Origin: JAJTHC01 sp044348005 | GTDB lineage: Bacteria > Cyanobacteriota > Vampirovibrionia > Vampirovibrionales > JAJTHC01 | Length of the DNA stretch: 64,000 nt | Direction: 5' to 3' | Assembly: GCA_044348005.1 (NCBI GenBank) | Contig: JBIKTR010000004.1 | Span: 87,528-151,527, forward strand | In this document: positions 26,401 through 34,211 of the stretch, piece by piece | Position numbering within the stretch: the first letter of the stretch is position 1 | Layout of the letters: each line of letters starts with the position of its first letter | The notes under the pieces: generated by a model | What the model saw: the letters and a program-made list of their open reading frames with translations, nothing else | Databases searched by the model: none | What the model was told of the DNA's origin: nothing | Made by a program: the position numbers and the translations under genes

Positions 26401-27262
26401 GGACAAATTAAGCTTCGACGGCGATGCTTCACTTGAAAATTATACCCAAAGTAGTAGCGTCAACGTCAACTATCAAGCGCGTTTAAAGTACAGTTTGAAT
26501 GACCGCGTCAAGTTCCAAATGGGTTCACGGCGTTCACCGCTTGAAACCAGTTTCTTGTCATACGCAGGGTTCACGCCTAAAAATGGTAGTTTGGCGGGGG
26601 AATTGATCGGTCAGGTGCGTGAAACCACTCTTTTTGCGGAAGCAAACGTGGTGCCCTGGAAAAATTGGGACTTAAACATGGCCTATGAATTTGGGCTAGT
26701 CAATGGTAAAAATGTTCAACGTAACACGAAAAACCAAGTGTATGCCAGTCTTGGTTACAACTGGCAGTATGCTAAAAATCATGCCGTTCGCTTGGCGTAT
26801 GAATCCCTGTTCTTTGGCTATGCCAAAAATGCGACACTGGGCTATTATAACCAGTTTACCACCTTGCCTCAGTTGGTTTCAGCGCAAGCCCCGCTTGAAG
26901 CAACACCTAAGGGATACATTCTAGGCGGGTACTTTTCGCCAGATACCTTTTTCTTAAACGATTTACGCCTTGATTTTAGAGGCAGTTGCTTAAACAAGTT
27001 CATTGAATACAAGTTAGGTGGAAGTATCGGGGTACAGACTCAAAACCCTGGGATTCCAGGGCAGGCTAATGCCACCGGTGCGGCTTATTCAGGCAACAGT
27101 CAACTCACCTTTAACCTCAATGAAGCCGTTTCCCTTTACGGCGTGGTGGACTACTTAGACACGGGCGGGGTATTTTCTCGCTGGCGTTTAGGTGGGGGGT
27201 TGATTTACCGCCCAGCTATTCGAGGCATGATGCCCGTGATCGGTTCAAAAATCGACGACTAA
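23477..27262 (+). CDS. Exported TPR protein with C-terminal outer-membrane barrel
   Basis: 1261 residues. A signal peptide ends near ALAASS (about 37-40). At least a dozen TPR units follow (for example SAQSGVRLYNRGL, AYTWLGKAYKKQG, ALAYAKQLSYSGK) to about residue 680, then a low-complexity linker, and from about 900 alternating amphipathic strands ending at DD, as in an outer-membrane barrel. The layout (periplasmic TPR plus barrel) resembles polysaccharide export proteins BcsC and PgaA, but no synthase gene is nearby and the barrel does not end in Phe. GAGGTG precedes the ATG by 5 nt. A textbook terminator follows. Confidence 0.85.
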   Translation: MFSPFVNPLLCKKTAQTLGAVLGVTALLVGGFEHALAASSLPASAQSGVRLYNRGLVAQSLKVFRSTVKRNPTNALAYTWLGKAYKKQGGQTNQALAIQAFETALELDPTEATALKELAELYSWDPNKRAEATRLLQQYVSLKPQDYSAEKQLAMLYIWQGLYEKATPYVEHVQAYYPKDAPFLTAYAQYLTYTGRPYEAVELYEGPLKAHSANAGVNLRQAYVAALVKSGQTAQARTIYRQMLSASEVNGRLDDTVLNALAGMAYELGDFEEALSIDKELLHSTKVDAVQITFRMARSYQHLGHYEKALTLFGELHHQGRLNTNEKIEYADVLTEARAKGVTGVDPSHIEEIFHEALKTTNDKVGLSLRLARLYATQADESANAVNYFIYAAERDATGKAKTELIDFLKSLAENPAANVQEAYSKALHSFPNDPELTGVYAEYLSWNEATRPQALEQFLKLAQTQPKVSKAYAEKVEQTLVWHQAKREYVTWYELLGQAYPTIHAHKLALARAYWQDKSATPNVEKAYSLYNELMPLYGKDPKFVNEFAGLLSQSPDKKMKARGLALVEGLYLQNPTDLGLTLAYAKQLSYSGKQSHAIKLFDKVLSHSPQSRDALVGKANAYLWNSENYKAIKLLNQARQTYPHDSEILHSLAEAYKAIGRYDKALAIMKESKQIQPVTPSSISDAFLETKGAESNQGFMDALKPESEASNLSSNTSTLRQPGRNKIVDFESTEAYPLIVWEDAASDVLPQTQRTTHPTPLIPQPLGMDETFATLHRLQQQSSQQLERLHTKVNVLSDMAPGQAEVTGVRLNKPDQSAFASGFHTALSNQSHVQDLATYGVLGELNAQEDVELGMGQTIISDEDPAVGNYVGGRGDLFQLDKLTDLNRDIKEAMRPTFRTGFLYTSQDGEDTTNKLRHWIVPNQISFNLTPNVRMRAGYAVRNLMIPAIRDYNLNPRSTMAHQYSLGTSFALTDKLSFDGDASLENYTQSSSVNVNYQARLKYSLNDRVKFQMGSRRSPLETSFLSYAGFTPKNGSLAGELIGQVRETTLFAEANVVPWKNWDLNMAYEFGLVNGKNVQRNTKNQVYASLGYNWQYAKNHAVRLAYESLFFGYAKNATLGYYNQFTTLPQLVSAQAPLEATPKGYILGGYFSPDTFFLNDLRLDFRGSCLNKFIEYKLGGSIGVQTQNPGIPGQANATGAAYSGNSQLTFNLNEAVSLYGVVDYLDTGGVFSRWRLGGGLIYRPAIRGMMPVIGSKIDD

Positions 27263-27270
27263 ACCAATTT

Positions 27271-27297
27271 AAGGGAAGGAATACACCTTCCCTTTTT
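27271..27297 (+). terminator. Intrinsic terminator of the TPR-barrel gene
   Basis: AAGGGAAGG (27271-27279), loop AATACA, CCTTCCCTT (27286-27294) and a T-run, 9 bp after the stop codon. Confidence 0.9.
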
Positions 27298-27577
27298 AGC
27301 TTTATTGATTTAGCATAGCGAGGATACAGAGAAAGTCGGTTGTTTTTGGTAAAATAAGGGTATAACCATTAAATGGGCATAATCCGCAAGTGGTGAAAGC
27401 GTGGGCTATTACGGCAGGGGCAGGATCCATTTTCTGCTTCAATGAAGCCGTGGCCTTGGTGGGTTCCTTGTATTCGTCGATTACGCGCTCTCTCCACTTG
27501 GGGCATCGTCAGGATCACGAAATGAGGCTTTCGCAGAGCTTTCTATAGTAATTTAGGGCAAAGAAACAAAAAATGGA
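27298..27577. other. Intergenic stretch with one possible small ORF
   Basis: Carries the dispersed word GAGGATACAGAGAAAGT (27320-27336) also found at 301-317. The only ORF of note is the 45-codon minus-strand frame at 27369-27506. No promoter for the neighbouring kinase is expected here since that gene ends at 27578. Confidence 0.5.
27369..27506 (-). CDS. Possible 45-residue Cys/His-rich small protein
   Basis: ATG 27506 to TAA 27369. The C-terminal half reads IEAENGSCPCRNSPRFHH, with CxC and HH spaced like a small zinc-binding tail (SEC-C-like by eye), preceded by a basic helix. No clear Shine-Dalgarno sequence. It may be the remnant of a longer gene. Low confidence. Confidence 0.25.
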   Translation of the reverse strand: MPQVERARNRRIQGTHQGHGFIEAENGSCPCRNSPRFHHLRIMPI

Positions 27578-29275
27578 CTAAAGGCCTGCGTTTACTGTAG
27601 AACGAGGCGTTGCATCAGACGTTTGCAGGGCATCCTGCTCAAAGCCATTTCGATCAAAAATAGGCATCCATAACGTAAACACTGAACCACGTTGTTCTTG
27701 GCTTTCAAGTGTAATACCCCCCCCGTGTTGATGCATAATTTGTTGAGCCAAGTAAAGGCCCAAACCACTTCCACTATTTCGTTTACGTCGGGTTCCTTGT
27801 GAAAAACGTTGAAACAAATGGGCTTGATCTTCTAGGGGGATCCCTTGGCCGTTGTCTCTAATGTCAATGCTTAACCAGCCCAACCATGCTTCAGGCGGGG
27901 TTAAGTCGTCTTCTGAAAAGCCTCGCCAAGGGGTTGAAGTGCTCGGCTTGAGTTGGACAGAGACGTCTACCTGCGTGCCTTCAGGCGTATGTTTAAGGGC
28001 ATTGCCGATTAAATTCGTTAAAACGCGCTTAATTTCCAAAACATCGCCAAACAGCAAATGAGTTTCGCTTAAAGGGCTGGGCAAGAACGTTAAGGCGTGC
28101 TGACGCTCTTCGGCCAAGGGAGCCAACGTTTCAACCACTTGCTCAATGGCATGTAACAGGTTGAACTCTTGTAACACAAGCGTTTGACGACCAGATTCAT
28201 AACGGTAGACGTCCAACAACGTGTTGACGAGATTTAACAAATCCTGGTGATTTTCACTCATCACGTGAAGCATGTCCAACTGTTGGGCGGTGGGCGGACC
28301 AAACTTACCTTGTCTAAAAAAGTCGTAAAATTGAAGAGTCGACTGCAAAGGCGTGCGTAAATCATGGGTCAGGGTGGCCACAAAGTCTTGCCTTAATTCA
28401 TCTAATTTTCGACGTTGCGTCACATCTCGAAAAACCCACAAACTACGCCCTTCTGCATGAGGCAATTCGCTGCCGAGGGCTTCAATAGGGCGTTGACTCT
28501 GTTGCATACGCGTTTCTAAGTAATAGGGTTCTTGCTTTTCAAACGCGTGCCTAGCTTCTTCTATCCGTAAATTGGCCACCCATTGCATGACGGGTGTTTC
28601 TTTCAACACAGGTGCTTTTTTATCTTGCGCTTGCTTCACCCATTTTTTAAAAACAGGGTTGCATAGTTCCACACAACCCGTGCGGTCTAACACAACAATG
28701 GCATCGGCACTATGATTGAAAATGGCTTCAAGCTCTGCTTTGGCTTCTTCAAGCGATTCGGTGCGTTTGGCCACGGTTTCTTCAAGAACCAGATTATAAT
28801 TTTTTAGGGTGGAATTGAGTTTATTGACTTTTTTTAGGGTGTTTTCAAGGCCTCTAACCAAGCGCTGACGTTCAAGGGCTTGTTCAATAGTGGCTTGAAG
28901 TTGGGCGTTGTCCCACGGTTTTTCAAGGTAACGATAAATACCCACTTCGTTAATGGCAGCAATGGCATTTTCTTTGTCTGCATAACCCGTCAGTAAAATC
29001 GTTTCAACATTGGGCAATTTGGCCTTCACTTGTTTTAAAAACTCAATCCCCGTTAATGGAGGCATGTTAAAATCGCTGACCACCACATCAGGACGAATAC
29101 TTTCAAGCGCAGCAAGGGCGTCAAGGGGGTTATTATGACTCACAATGTCATGCGGGGTTTCAAGCATTAGGTAGCTTTCAATGCTTGAAGTTACGATGTG
29201 TTCATCGTCCACCAGTAAAATTTTGGCCGATTGTTGACGCAATTGCACTAACATTTCTTCAATGTTAAGACTCAT
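27578..29275 (-). CDS. Receiver-PAS-histidine kinase hybrid protein
   Basis: 565 residues, cytosolic with no membrane segment. An N-terminal receiver domain (about 15-135) has DDE, phospho-acceptor Asp68 in SDFNMPP, LLTGYAD and Lys in EKPW. A coiled-coil linker (about 140-190) and a PAS-like domain (about 190-290) follow, then HisKA TLTHDLRTPLQ (His near 305) and a HATPase domain (N box IGNALKH, DNGQGIP, GSGLGLYLA). A receiver-first hybrid like this usually takes phosphate from another kinase and feeds it to its own output. GAGG lies 5 nt before the ATG. Signal and partner unknown. Confidence 0.9.
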   Translation of the reverse strand: MSLNIEEMLVQLRQQSAKILLVDDEHIVTSSIESYLMLETPHDIVSHNNPLDALAALESIRPDVVVSDFNMPPLTGIEFLKQVKAKLPNVETILLTGYADKENAIAAINEVGIYRYLEKPWDNAQLQATIEQALERQRLVRGLENTLKKVNKLNSTLKNYNLVLEETVAKRTESLEEAKAELEAIFNHSADAIVVLDRTGCVELCNPVFKKWVKQAQDKKAPVLKETPVMQWVANLRIEEARHAFEKQEPYYLETRMQQSQRPIEALGSELPHAEGRSLWVFRDVTQRRKLDELRQDFVATLTHDLRTPLQSTLQFYDFFRQGKFGPPTAQQLDMLHVMSENHQDLLNLVNTLLDVYRYESGRQTLVLQEFNLLHAIEQVVETLAPLAEERQHALTFLPSPLSETHLLFGDVLEIKRVLTNLIGNALKHTPEGTQVDVSVQLKPSTSTPWRGFSEDDLTPPEAWLGWLSIDIRDNGQGIPLEDQAHLFQRFSQGTRRKRNSGSGLGLYLAQQIMHQHGGGITLESQEQRGSVFTLWMPIFDRNGFEQDALQTSDATPRSTVNAGL

Positions 29276-29448
29276 AAAAACCTCGTTTGAGTGGGTGGCC
29301 TAAAAGGAACCCGACTTGCATAAGAACTATTGAGTAGTTTAACAAGTTTTTACAAATATGGCAAAAATCTAGTCCATGTCACATCCACAAATGACTTTTA
29401 TGCTAGATTAAAAGGATGACTGTATAGAAAAACGGAGACTTCCCCATC

Positions 29449-30261
29449 ATGTTTTTTTTAGAAACCCTTGACACGCCGAGTCAAAAAGCCTTACAAGACT
29501 TAACCAAAGACTTTGACCCCCAAAAACCAACCCTACTCGTTTACAGTGGGCCTTCAGGCGTAGGGAAAGGGGTGCTGCGTAACGCCCTTTACACGGGCCA
29601 CAGTGATTACGGCAAGGGCTATAAAGGCGTGCCGTGGCAACACTTTCAAGCGACTGTTTCCGCCACAACTCGCCCCGCCAGGTCTTGTGAAACAGAAGGG
29701 GTGGACTATTATTTTTTAAATAGCGAACGTTTTAATCAAAAGCTAAAAACGGACGACTTTCTTGAATGGAAGGCTTCAGGTTCTGGAGACCTGTACGGTA
29801 CCCTTAAAAGTGAAATAGATCGTATTGCTCAACTGGGTTTATTGCCTGTTTTAGAAATTGAAACAGAAGGCAAGAAAGAAATCGACAAACTGAAGTCTAT
29901 GTACAATGTGTTGAGTCTATTTATTTTACCCCCTGCTCAGGAAGATCTGATACTCAAACAAGAACTTTCTGCTCAGGTGGGTATTATGCTTTCAGAACAA
30001 CCCACCCTAAAGCGTTTACTTCAAGCCCTTAATACCCCTGAACTTTCAGCCCAACTAACAACGCTCTACAGTCGCTTGAATCATCGCAGTACTGAAAACA
30101 AGGCCAAACGTTTTTTACGATTAACAAAAGCCGTTGAAGAACTCAAAGAAGCCCCCCATTACGATGTCGTCCTCGTCAATGACACCTTAAAGGAAGCCGT
30201 TCCTAAAGTGCAAGCCGTGTTTGAAGCCGTGTATAACGGCAGTCACCTACACAACCACTAA
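29449..30261 (+). CDS. gmk: Guanylate kinase with an enlarged lid region
   Basis: 270 residues against a usual about 205. Phosphorylates GMP to GDP. P-loop YSGPSGVGKG, GMP-binding SATTRPARSCETEGVDYYF, LEWKASGSGDLYGT and the conserved C-terminal VVLVND are present. Between FILPPAQEDL and RSTENKAKRFLRLTKAVEEL, where the family has a short L..RL..RG lid, about 40 extra residues are inserted (helical, around SEQPTLKRLLQAL). The N-terminus also has about 20 extra residues. Ends overlap recQ by 4 bp. The enzyme should be active; the role of the insert is unknown. Confidence 0.88.
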   Translation: MFFLETLDTPSQKALQDLTKDFDPQKPTLLVYSGPSGVGKGVLRNALYTGHSDYGKGYKGVPWQHFQATVSATTRPARSCETEGVDYYFLNSERFNQKLKTDDFLEWKASGSGDLYGTLKSEIDRIAQLGLLPVLEIETEGKKEIDKLKSMYNVLSLFILPPAQEDLILKQELSAQVGIMLSEQPTLKRLLQALNTPELSAQLTTLYSRLNHRSTENKAKRFLRLTKAVEELKEAPHYDVVLVNDTLKEAVPKVQAVFEAVYNGSHLHNH

Positions 30262-32009
30262 AACGACGCATTTCTAGCTTGGCGAAGTCGGGGTTTGCGT
30301 GGTTTGCGAGGGGGCTTTGGGCAGGCGTTTGGTAAAATAGCCTTCGGCAATTGTGCCATCGATTCTTGAAGAGACACCAGCGTGATGGCCTCTTCGGCCC
30401 GAATTAAAGGGGCTTCATCTAGTCGATCGTCGCCAGATTTGATCCATCGAATGGCCTTGGCTTCGAGTTGGTAAGGCTGGCTTGGCGTGGGTGAAGACGT
30501 CAGTTGCTGGGAAATACTGATAAAATTTTGGCGTTCCAATTGTTCTAAATAAAGGGAAATTCGAAACGCCCCTTCTTGCTTAAAGCTTCCAAAACTAGGC
30601 AAGCCTTGCACCCATTCACGCACGCCCATAGGAACAGGGGCTAAATCCCCACACAACACCCCCATCACCGTGTCAGGCAAGGCCTTTTCCTTTAATCGAT
30701 GAATCACCGAAAAGGCATGCTTCATCAATAACGCCGATTCATGATAAACAGCAGGACGCGTTTGGCAGACGTCGCAACCCGTGCAGCGCTTGCTTTTGAG
30801 CGTCTGCCCAAAGTGATCCAAAATCAATTGATGTCGACATGTTGCACTGTCGGTATACATCAGCATATTCCATAGGCGCTGGGTGGATTCCCCATTTTTT
30901 TGGAGTAGATTCGTCCAACTGCGTTCGTCGCTAGAGCGTTTGAATAAATAACACGTGGCTGGTAGGCCGTCGCGTCCTGCTCGGCCGGCTTCTTGCACAT
31001 AACCTTCTAGCGATTGAGGCATGCTGGCATGAATCACAAAGCGAATATCCGCGCGATCAATCCCCATGCCAAAGGCCGTGGTGGCCACCATAATGTTTAC
31101 TTTACCTTGCATAAAGGCGTCTTGGTTTTGACTGCGTAAGGCATCAGGCAAACCCGCGTGGTAGGCCTTGGCATTAAAGCCATTGACTTGCAAAGCCAGG
31201 GCCATGTCTTCTACATCTTTACGGCTTAGGCAGTATATAATGCCAGCTTGTTCTTTACGCCCTTGAAGAATGGGCAAGACCTGATCTTGTAAGAATTCTG
31301 CCAAACGCCCAGAACGTTGAAGCACCTTATACGCGAGGTTGGCTCTAAACATGGACGATTGAAACCGTTTGGGGGTATTGAGTTTAAGGCTGGTTTCAAT
31401 GTCTTGCACCACGGGACGAGGGGCGGTGGCCGTAAAGGCGTGAATCGCTAAATGCGGAAAGGTTTCACGCAAGCCCCCTAGTTTTTGATAATCAGGGCGA
31501 AACTGATGCCCCCATTGGCTAATGCAGTGGGCTTCATCAATCGCGATGTAGGCCAACTGCCCATGCTGTTTTAGGGCCATTATAAATGAAGGGTTGGCCA
31601 TTTTTTCAGGAGACACATAAAGCAGTTGCAGATCACCGTTTTGATATCGCGAAAAAGTGTCTCGACGCTCTTCAAGCGATTGCGACGAATTGAGGCAACC
31701 CACGCTAAACCCTTTTTGCTGGGCTTGTTGCACTTGATCTTCCATTAAAGCAATTAACGGACTAATAATAAGAGCCGTACGTTTTGGAAAAAAGAGAATG
31801 GGCAATTGAAAGCAAAGGGATTTTCCGCCCCCTGTAGGAAAGAGGGTAACGCTGTCTTGCCGCGTGAGCACGGCTTCAATGCTTTCAAGCTGTAAGGCTC
31901 TAAAATCGTCATAGCCCCAGTGGTGCTGAAGCGCCTTGAGCAAATCGCCCCGATGAATAGAAAGGGAGGCGGGAGTGGTATGATTCAACGCATCGAGTAA
32001 TGCCGACAA
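30258..32009 (-). CDS. recQ: ATP-dependent DNA helicase RecQ
   Basis: 583 residues, a 3'-5' helicase for recombination and repair. Seen: FPTGGGKSLCFQLP (Walker A), IDEAHCISQWGHQFRPDY (DEAH and aromatic loop), TAFGMGIDRADIRFVIH, QEAGRAGRDG, and the zinc cysteines in CRHQL and GCDVC. No clear HRDC domain at the C-terminus, which ends in a basic Lys/Arg/Pro tail. The start is TTG 32009 with AGAAGGA 9 nt upstream; no suitable ATG exists nearby. Just upstream are 13 bp tandem repeats (32037-32093). Confidence 0.95.
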   Translation of the reverse strand: MSALLDALNHTTPASLSIHRGDLLKALQHHWGYDDFRALQLESIEAVLTRQDSVTLFPTGGGKSLCFQLPILFFPKRTALIISPLIALMEDQVQQAQQKGFSVGCLNSSQSLEERRDTFSRYQNGDLQLLYVSPEKMANPSFIMALKQHGQLAYIAIDEAHCISQWGHQFRPDYQKLGGLRETFPHLAIHAFTATAPRPVVQDIETSLKLNTPKRFQSSMFRANLAYKVLQRSGRLAEFLQDQVLPILQGRKEQAGIIYCLSRKDVEDMALALQVNGFNAKAYHAGLPDALRSQNQDAFMQGKVNIMVATTAFGMGIDRADIRFVIHASMPQSLEGYVQEAGRAGRDGLPATCYLFKRSSDERSWTNLLQKNGESTQRLWNMLMYTDSATCRHQLILDHFGQTLKSKRCTGCDVCQTRPAVYHESALLMKHAFSVIHRLKEKALPDTVMGVLCGDLAPVPMGVREWVQGLPSFGSFKQEGAFRISLYLEQLERQNFISISQQLTSSPTPSQPYQLEAKAIRWIKSGDDRLDEAPLIRAEEAITLVSLQESMAQLPKAILPNACPKPPRKPRKPRLRQARNASF

Positions 32010-32036
32010 GGGAAAGTGTCCTTCTTTAGTGTGTGC

Positions 32037-32093
32037 GTTAAGTGTGAACCTTAAGTGTGAACCTTAAGTGCCGAACCTTAAGTGTAGCACAAG
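32037..32093. repeat. 13 bp tandem repeat array before recQ
   Basis: About four units of the type CTTAAGTGTGAAC, the third carrying one extra base and a substitution. They lie just before the recQ Shine-Dalgarno, in its presumed leader or promoter. Confidence 0.8.
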
Positions 32094-32154
32094 CGATAAA
32101 AATAAGGGAATGGCCAAGAAAACGTCTTTTTTCGGGCAAACCTAAAACGTGACG

Positions 32155-32183
32155 TTGTAAAAAAGGTAAAAGCATGCTAGACT
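32155..32183 (+). promoter_or_regulatory. Promoter of the small-protein/neuB-like operon
   Basis: TTGTAA (32155-32160), 17 bp and TAGACT (32178-32183), about 50 bp before the ATG at 32233. Confidence 0.55.
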
Positions 32184-32232
32184 GATTCCTGTGTTTATGT
32201 TTCCTCAAGTCATGCGATAGGAAGTCTTCACC

Positions 32233-32580
32233 ATGGCGATGTATAAAAAGCTCCTGCCTTTGCTTAATCGTTTTGTGTATTTGAGACAAGGCTACTTTAA
32301 CCGCTATTACGAAGGCAAGCTCCTTGAAGTCACCCCAGACACCCTTACCATTCAAGCCTATGACGAGCAAGGTCGTCCTGAAGCGGAATGGGTCATTACG
32401 CTGTCTACCATCACCGAATTTATGGTGGGCGATCGGGATTTAGACGAGTTAAACATCAAGGTGTGCTTGGCTAAAACCGTTGAACAAGCCGAACTCAATG
32501 ATTCTGCTGAAGCGTATGCGTCTTACGAGCGAATGAAGCAGTCGGTGACGTCAAACACGGGCCACCCTGAAGGCTTTTAA
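32233..32580 (+). CDS. Conserved-looking 115-residue protein of unknown function
   Basis: Start ATG 32233 with AGGAAG 8 nt upstream. The segment FNRYYEGKLLEVTPDTLTI followed by EWVITLSTITEFMVG is a short beta-strand pattern like an SH3/Sm-like barrel, with a helical, acidic C-terminus. I do not recognise the family. It is the first gene of a likely three-gene operon (12 bp to the NeuB-family gene). Confidence 0.75.
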   Translation: MAMYKKLLPLLNRFVYLRQGYFNRYYEGKLLEVTPDTLTIQAYDEQGRPEAEWVITLSTITEFMVGDRDLDELNIKVCLAKTVEQAELNDSAEAYASYERMKQSVTSNTGHPEGF

Positions 32581-32592
32581 AGGGACTTTTTC

Positions 32593-33669
32593 ATGTTTTC
32601 CTTTAGCGCACTTACTCAAGCCCAAGTCTATATCATTGCTGAAGCGGGGGTCAATCACGACGGTTCGCTTGAAAAAGCCCTTGCTTTGGTGGATGCCGCC
32701 ATTTACGCCCAAGCCAACGCCGTCAAATTCCAACTGTTTAATCCGTATGAACTTGCCACGGCTTCCGCGCACAAGGCGGACTACCAACTTGCAAATGAAG
32801 CTTCGCCAGAAGGGGATGAATCCCAACAAGCCATGCTTGAACGCTTATGGCTGAATGCTGAAGCGTTGAAAAAAGTGCAAGCCTACGCCCATAGTAAAGG
32901 GATTGATTTTTTATGTTCGCCCTTTGATGCAGAGAGTGCCAACGCCCTTGTCGAACGTTTTCAACTCCCTTTTGTAAAACTAGGCAGTGGGGAATTGACG
33001 AATTTTCCATTATTAAAACGACTGGCCCTAAAAGGGGTTCCGCTCTTACTTTCTACAGGCATGGCAAACCTGAAGGATGTTCAACGCACCCACGAGTTCT
33101 TGGCCCCCTTTTACGGGTTTCGCTTTAGTGATGCCGTCGCTTTTATGCATTGCACCAGTCAATACCCTGCGGATCTTGAAACATTGAACCTAAAAGCCTT
33201 ACGCACCCTTCAAGACGCCTTTTCAGGCCACGTGATTGGCTATTCGGATCACTCCCTTTCCGTGACCGAAGTTCCCGCTACCGCCGTGGGCTTAGGGGCC
33301 AGAATTTATGAAAAACACCTCACCCTTGACGCTTCAGCCAAAACGGGGCCAGATCACCAAGCATCCCTTGAACCTCAAGCGTTTAAACACTTGGTGAAAA
33401 CCATTCGCAACGCCGAACTCACGCTAGGAAACGGAATTAAAGAAGCCCACGCCTGCGAAAGAAACACGTCTGAAGTGGCGCGTAAAAGCCTTGTGCTGAA
33501 TGTGGATGTCCCCGCAGGCACCGTGCTTGAAGAAGCGCATCTCACCACCAAGCGCCCCGGAACGGGGCTTTGTGCGTCTCGCTATTATGACGTATTAGGT
33601 CAACGCACCAAGTACGCCTTAAGCGCCGACACCGTGCTACAGGCCGACATGTTGGAAGACGACGCCTAA
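32593..33669 (+). CDS. NeuB-family sialic/nonulosonic acid synthase
   Basis: 358 residues. Condenses phosphoenolpyruvate with a hexosamine to make a nine-carbon acid (neuraminic, legionaminic or pseudaminic type). N-terminal TIM barrel: IIAEAGVNHDG, AVKFQLF, FLCSPFD, VKLGSGELTNFPL, STGMA, HCTSQYP and GYSDHS. A C-terminal SAF domain (VARKSLVLNVDVPAGT to the end) is like the antifreeze-like domain of NeuB. The exact product is open; no other nonulosonate gene is visible here. AGGGAC precedes the ATG. Confidence 0.88.
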   Translation: MFSFSALTQAQVYIIAEAGVNHDGSLEKALALVDAAIYAQANAVKFQLFNPYELATASAHKADYQLANEASPEGDESQQAMLERLWLNAEALKKVQAYAHSKGIDFLCSPFDAESANALVERFQLPFVKLGSGELTNFPLLKRLALKGVPLLLSTGMANLKDVQRTHEFLAPFYGFRFSDAVAFMHCTSQYPADLETLNLKALRTLQDAFSGHVIGYSDHSLSVTEVPATAVGLGARIYEKHLTLDASAKTGPDHQASLEPQAFKHLVKTIRNAELTLGNGIKEAHACERNTSEVARKSLVLNVDVPAGTVLEEAHLTTKRPGTGLCASRYYDVLGQRTKYALSADTVLQADMLEDDA

Positions 33670-33974
33670 TGCCTACTTACGGCTATGTGTGTAGCAACTT
33701 GGCGTGCTTACATACGTTTAGCATCCACCGCTTAGCCCGTGAAAGTCATTTAATCACCTTCTGCCCCCAGTGCCACGCCTTGGCCGAACGAGACCCCAAC
33801 GATTATAAACGCATTCGTTTAAAGCGCCTTCGTGCTTCTTTGCCTCAAGAAGCGTTTGAAACGTCGCCACAAAGCCCTGAACACGTACATGGTGAAAACT
33901 GTTCTTGCGCCTTAAATAAGGATTGGCACGCCTACGTCAAGCTTCGATTGGCAGAAGATTCTCCTGATATATAG
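33669..33974 (+). CDS. Small zinc-ribbon protein (FmdB-like)
   Basis: 101 residues, start overlapping the synthase stop as TAATG. An MPTYGYVC start with a later FCPQCH supplies a CxnC zinc ribbon like FmdB-type proteins, though the first knuckle is irregular (CSNLAC). The C-terminus has HVHGENCSC, a second Cys/His cluster. Function unknown; translationally coupled to the NeuB-family gene. Confidence 0.7.
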   Translation: MPTYGYVCSNLACLHTFSIHRLARESHLITFCPQCHALAERDPNDYKRIRLKRLRASLPQEAFETSPQSPEHVHGENCSCALNKDWHAYVKLRLAEDSPDI

Positions 33975-34090
33975 TATCCGATAGATAAAACGGTCTGTGG
34001 TCTCTTCGTTGTCGCTACGATTCTCGATGTGCTTATGGTCGTCTTTGTAGACTTCACACATCTGCGAGTCTAGGCTCCTAGAATAGCCTA
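33975..34090. repeat. MITE-like element, copy B (inverted)
   Basis: Reverse complement of copy A: 34069-34088 equals 19172-19191 exactly, and 33983-34015 matches 19245-19277 with one mismatch. The outer GATAGATAAAAC is a diverged terminal repeat. It lies directly after the zinc-ribbon gene stop. Confidence 0.8.
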
Positions 34091-34146
34091 CTGTACGAAA
34101 AACTCTAAACTTGGCTATATACCCATTAAACGATATAAAATACTAT

Positions 34147-34175
34147 TTGCGTGAAAGGGGCTTTTCAGTTAGGAT
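34147..34175 (+). promoter_or_regulatory. Candidate leuA promoter
   Basis: TTGCGT, 17 bp and TAGGAT, about 37 bp before the leuA ATG. No leader peptide or T-box seen. Confidence 0.4.
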
Positions 34176-34211
34176 GGTAAAACCTAAAAAAAGTATGGAG
34201 AAGACCGTTCA

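Noticed and set aside
32038..32370. Minus-strand ORF of 110 residues before recQ
   Set aside because: It overlaps the 13 bp repeats, a promoter and the start of the opposite-strand gene 32233; not protein-like.
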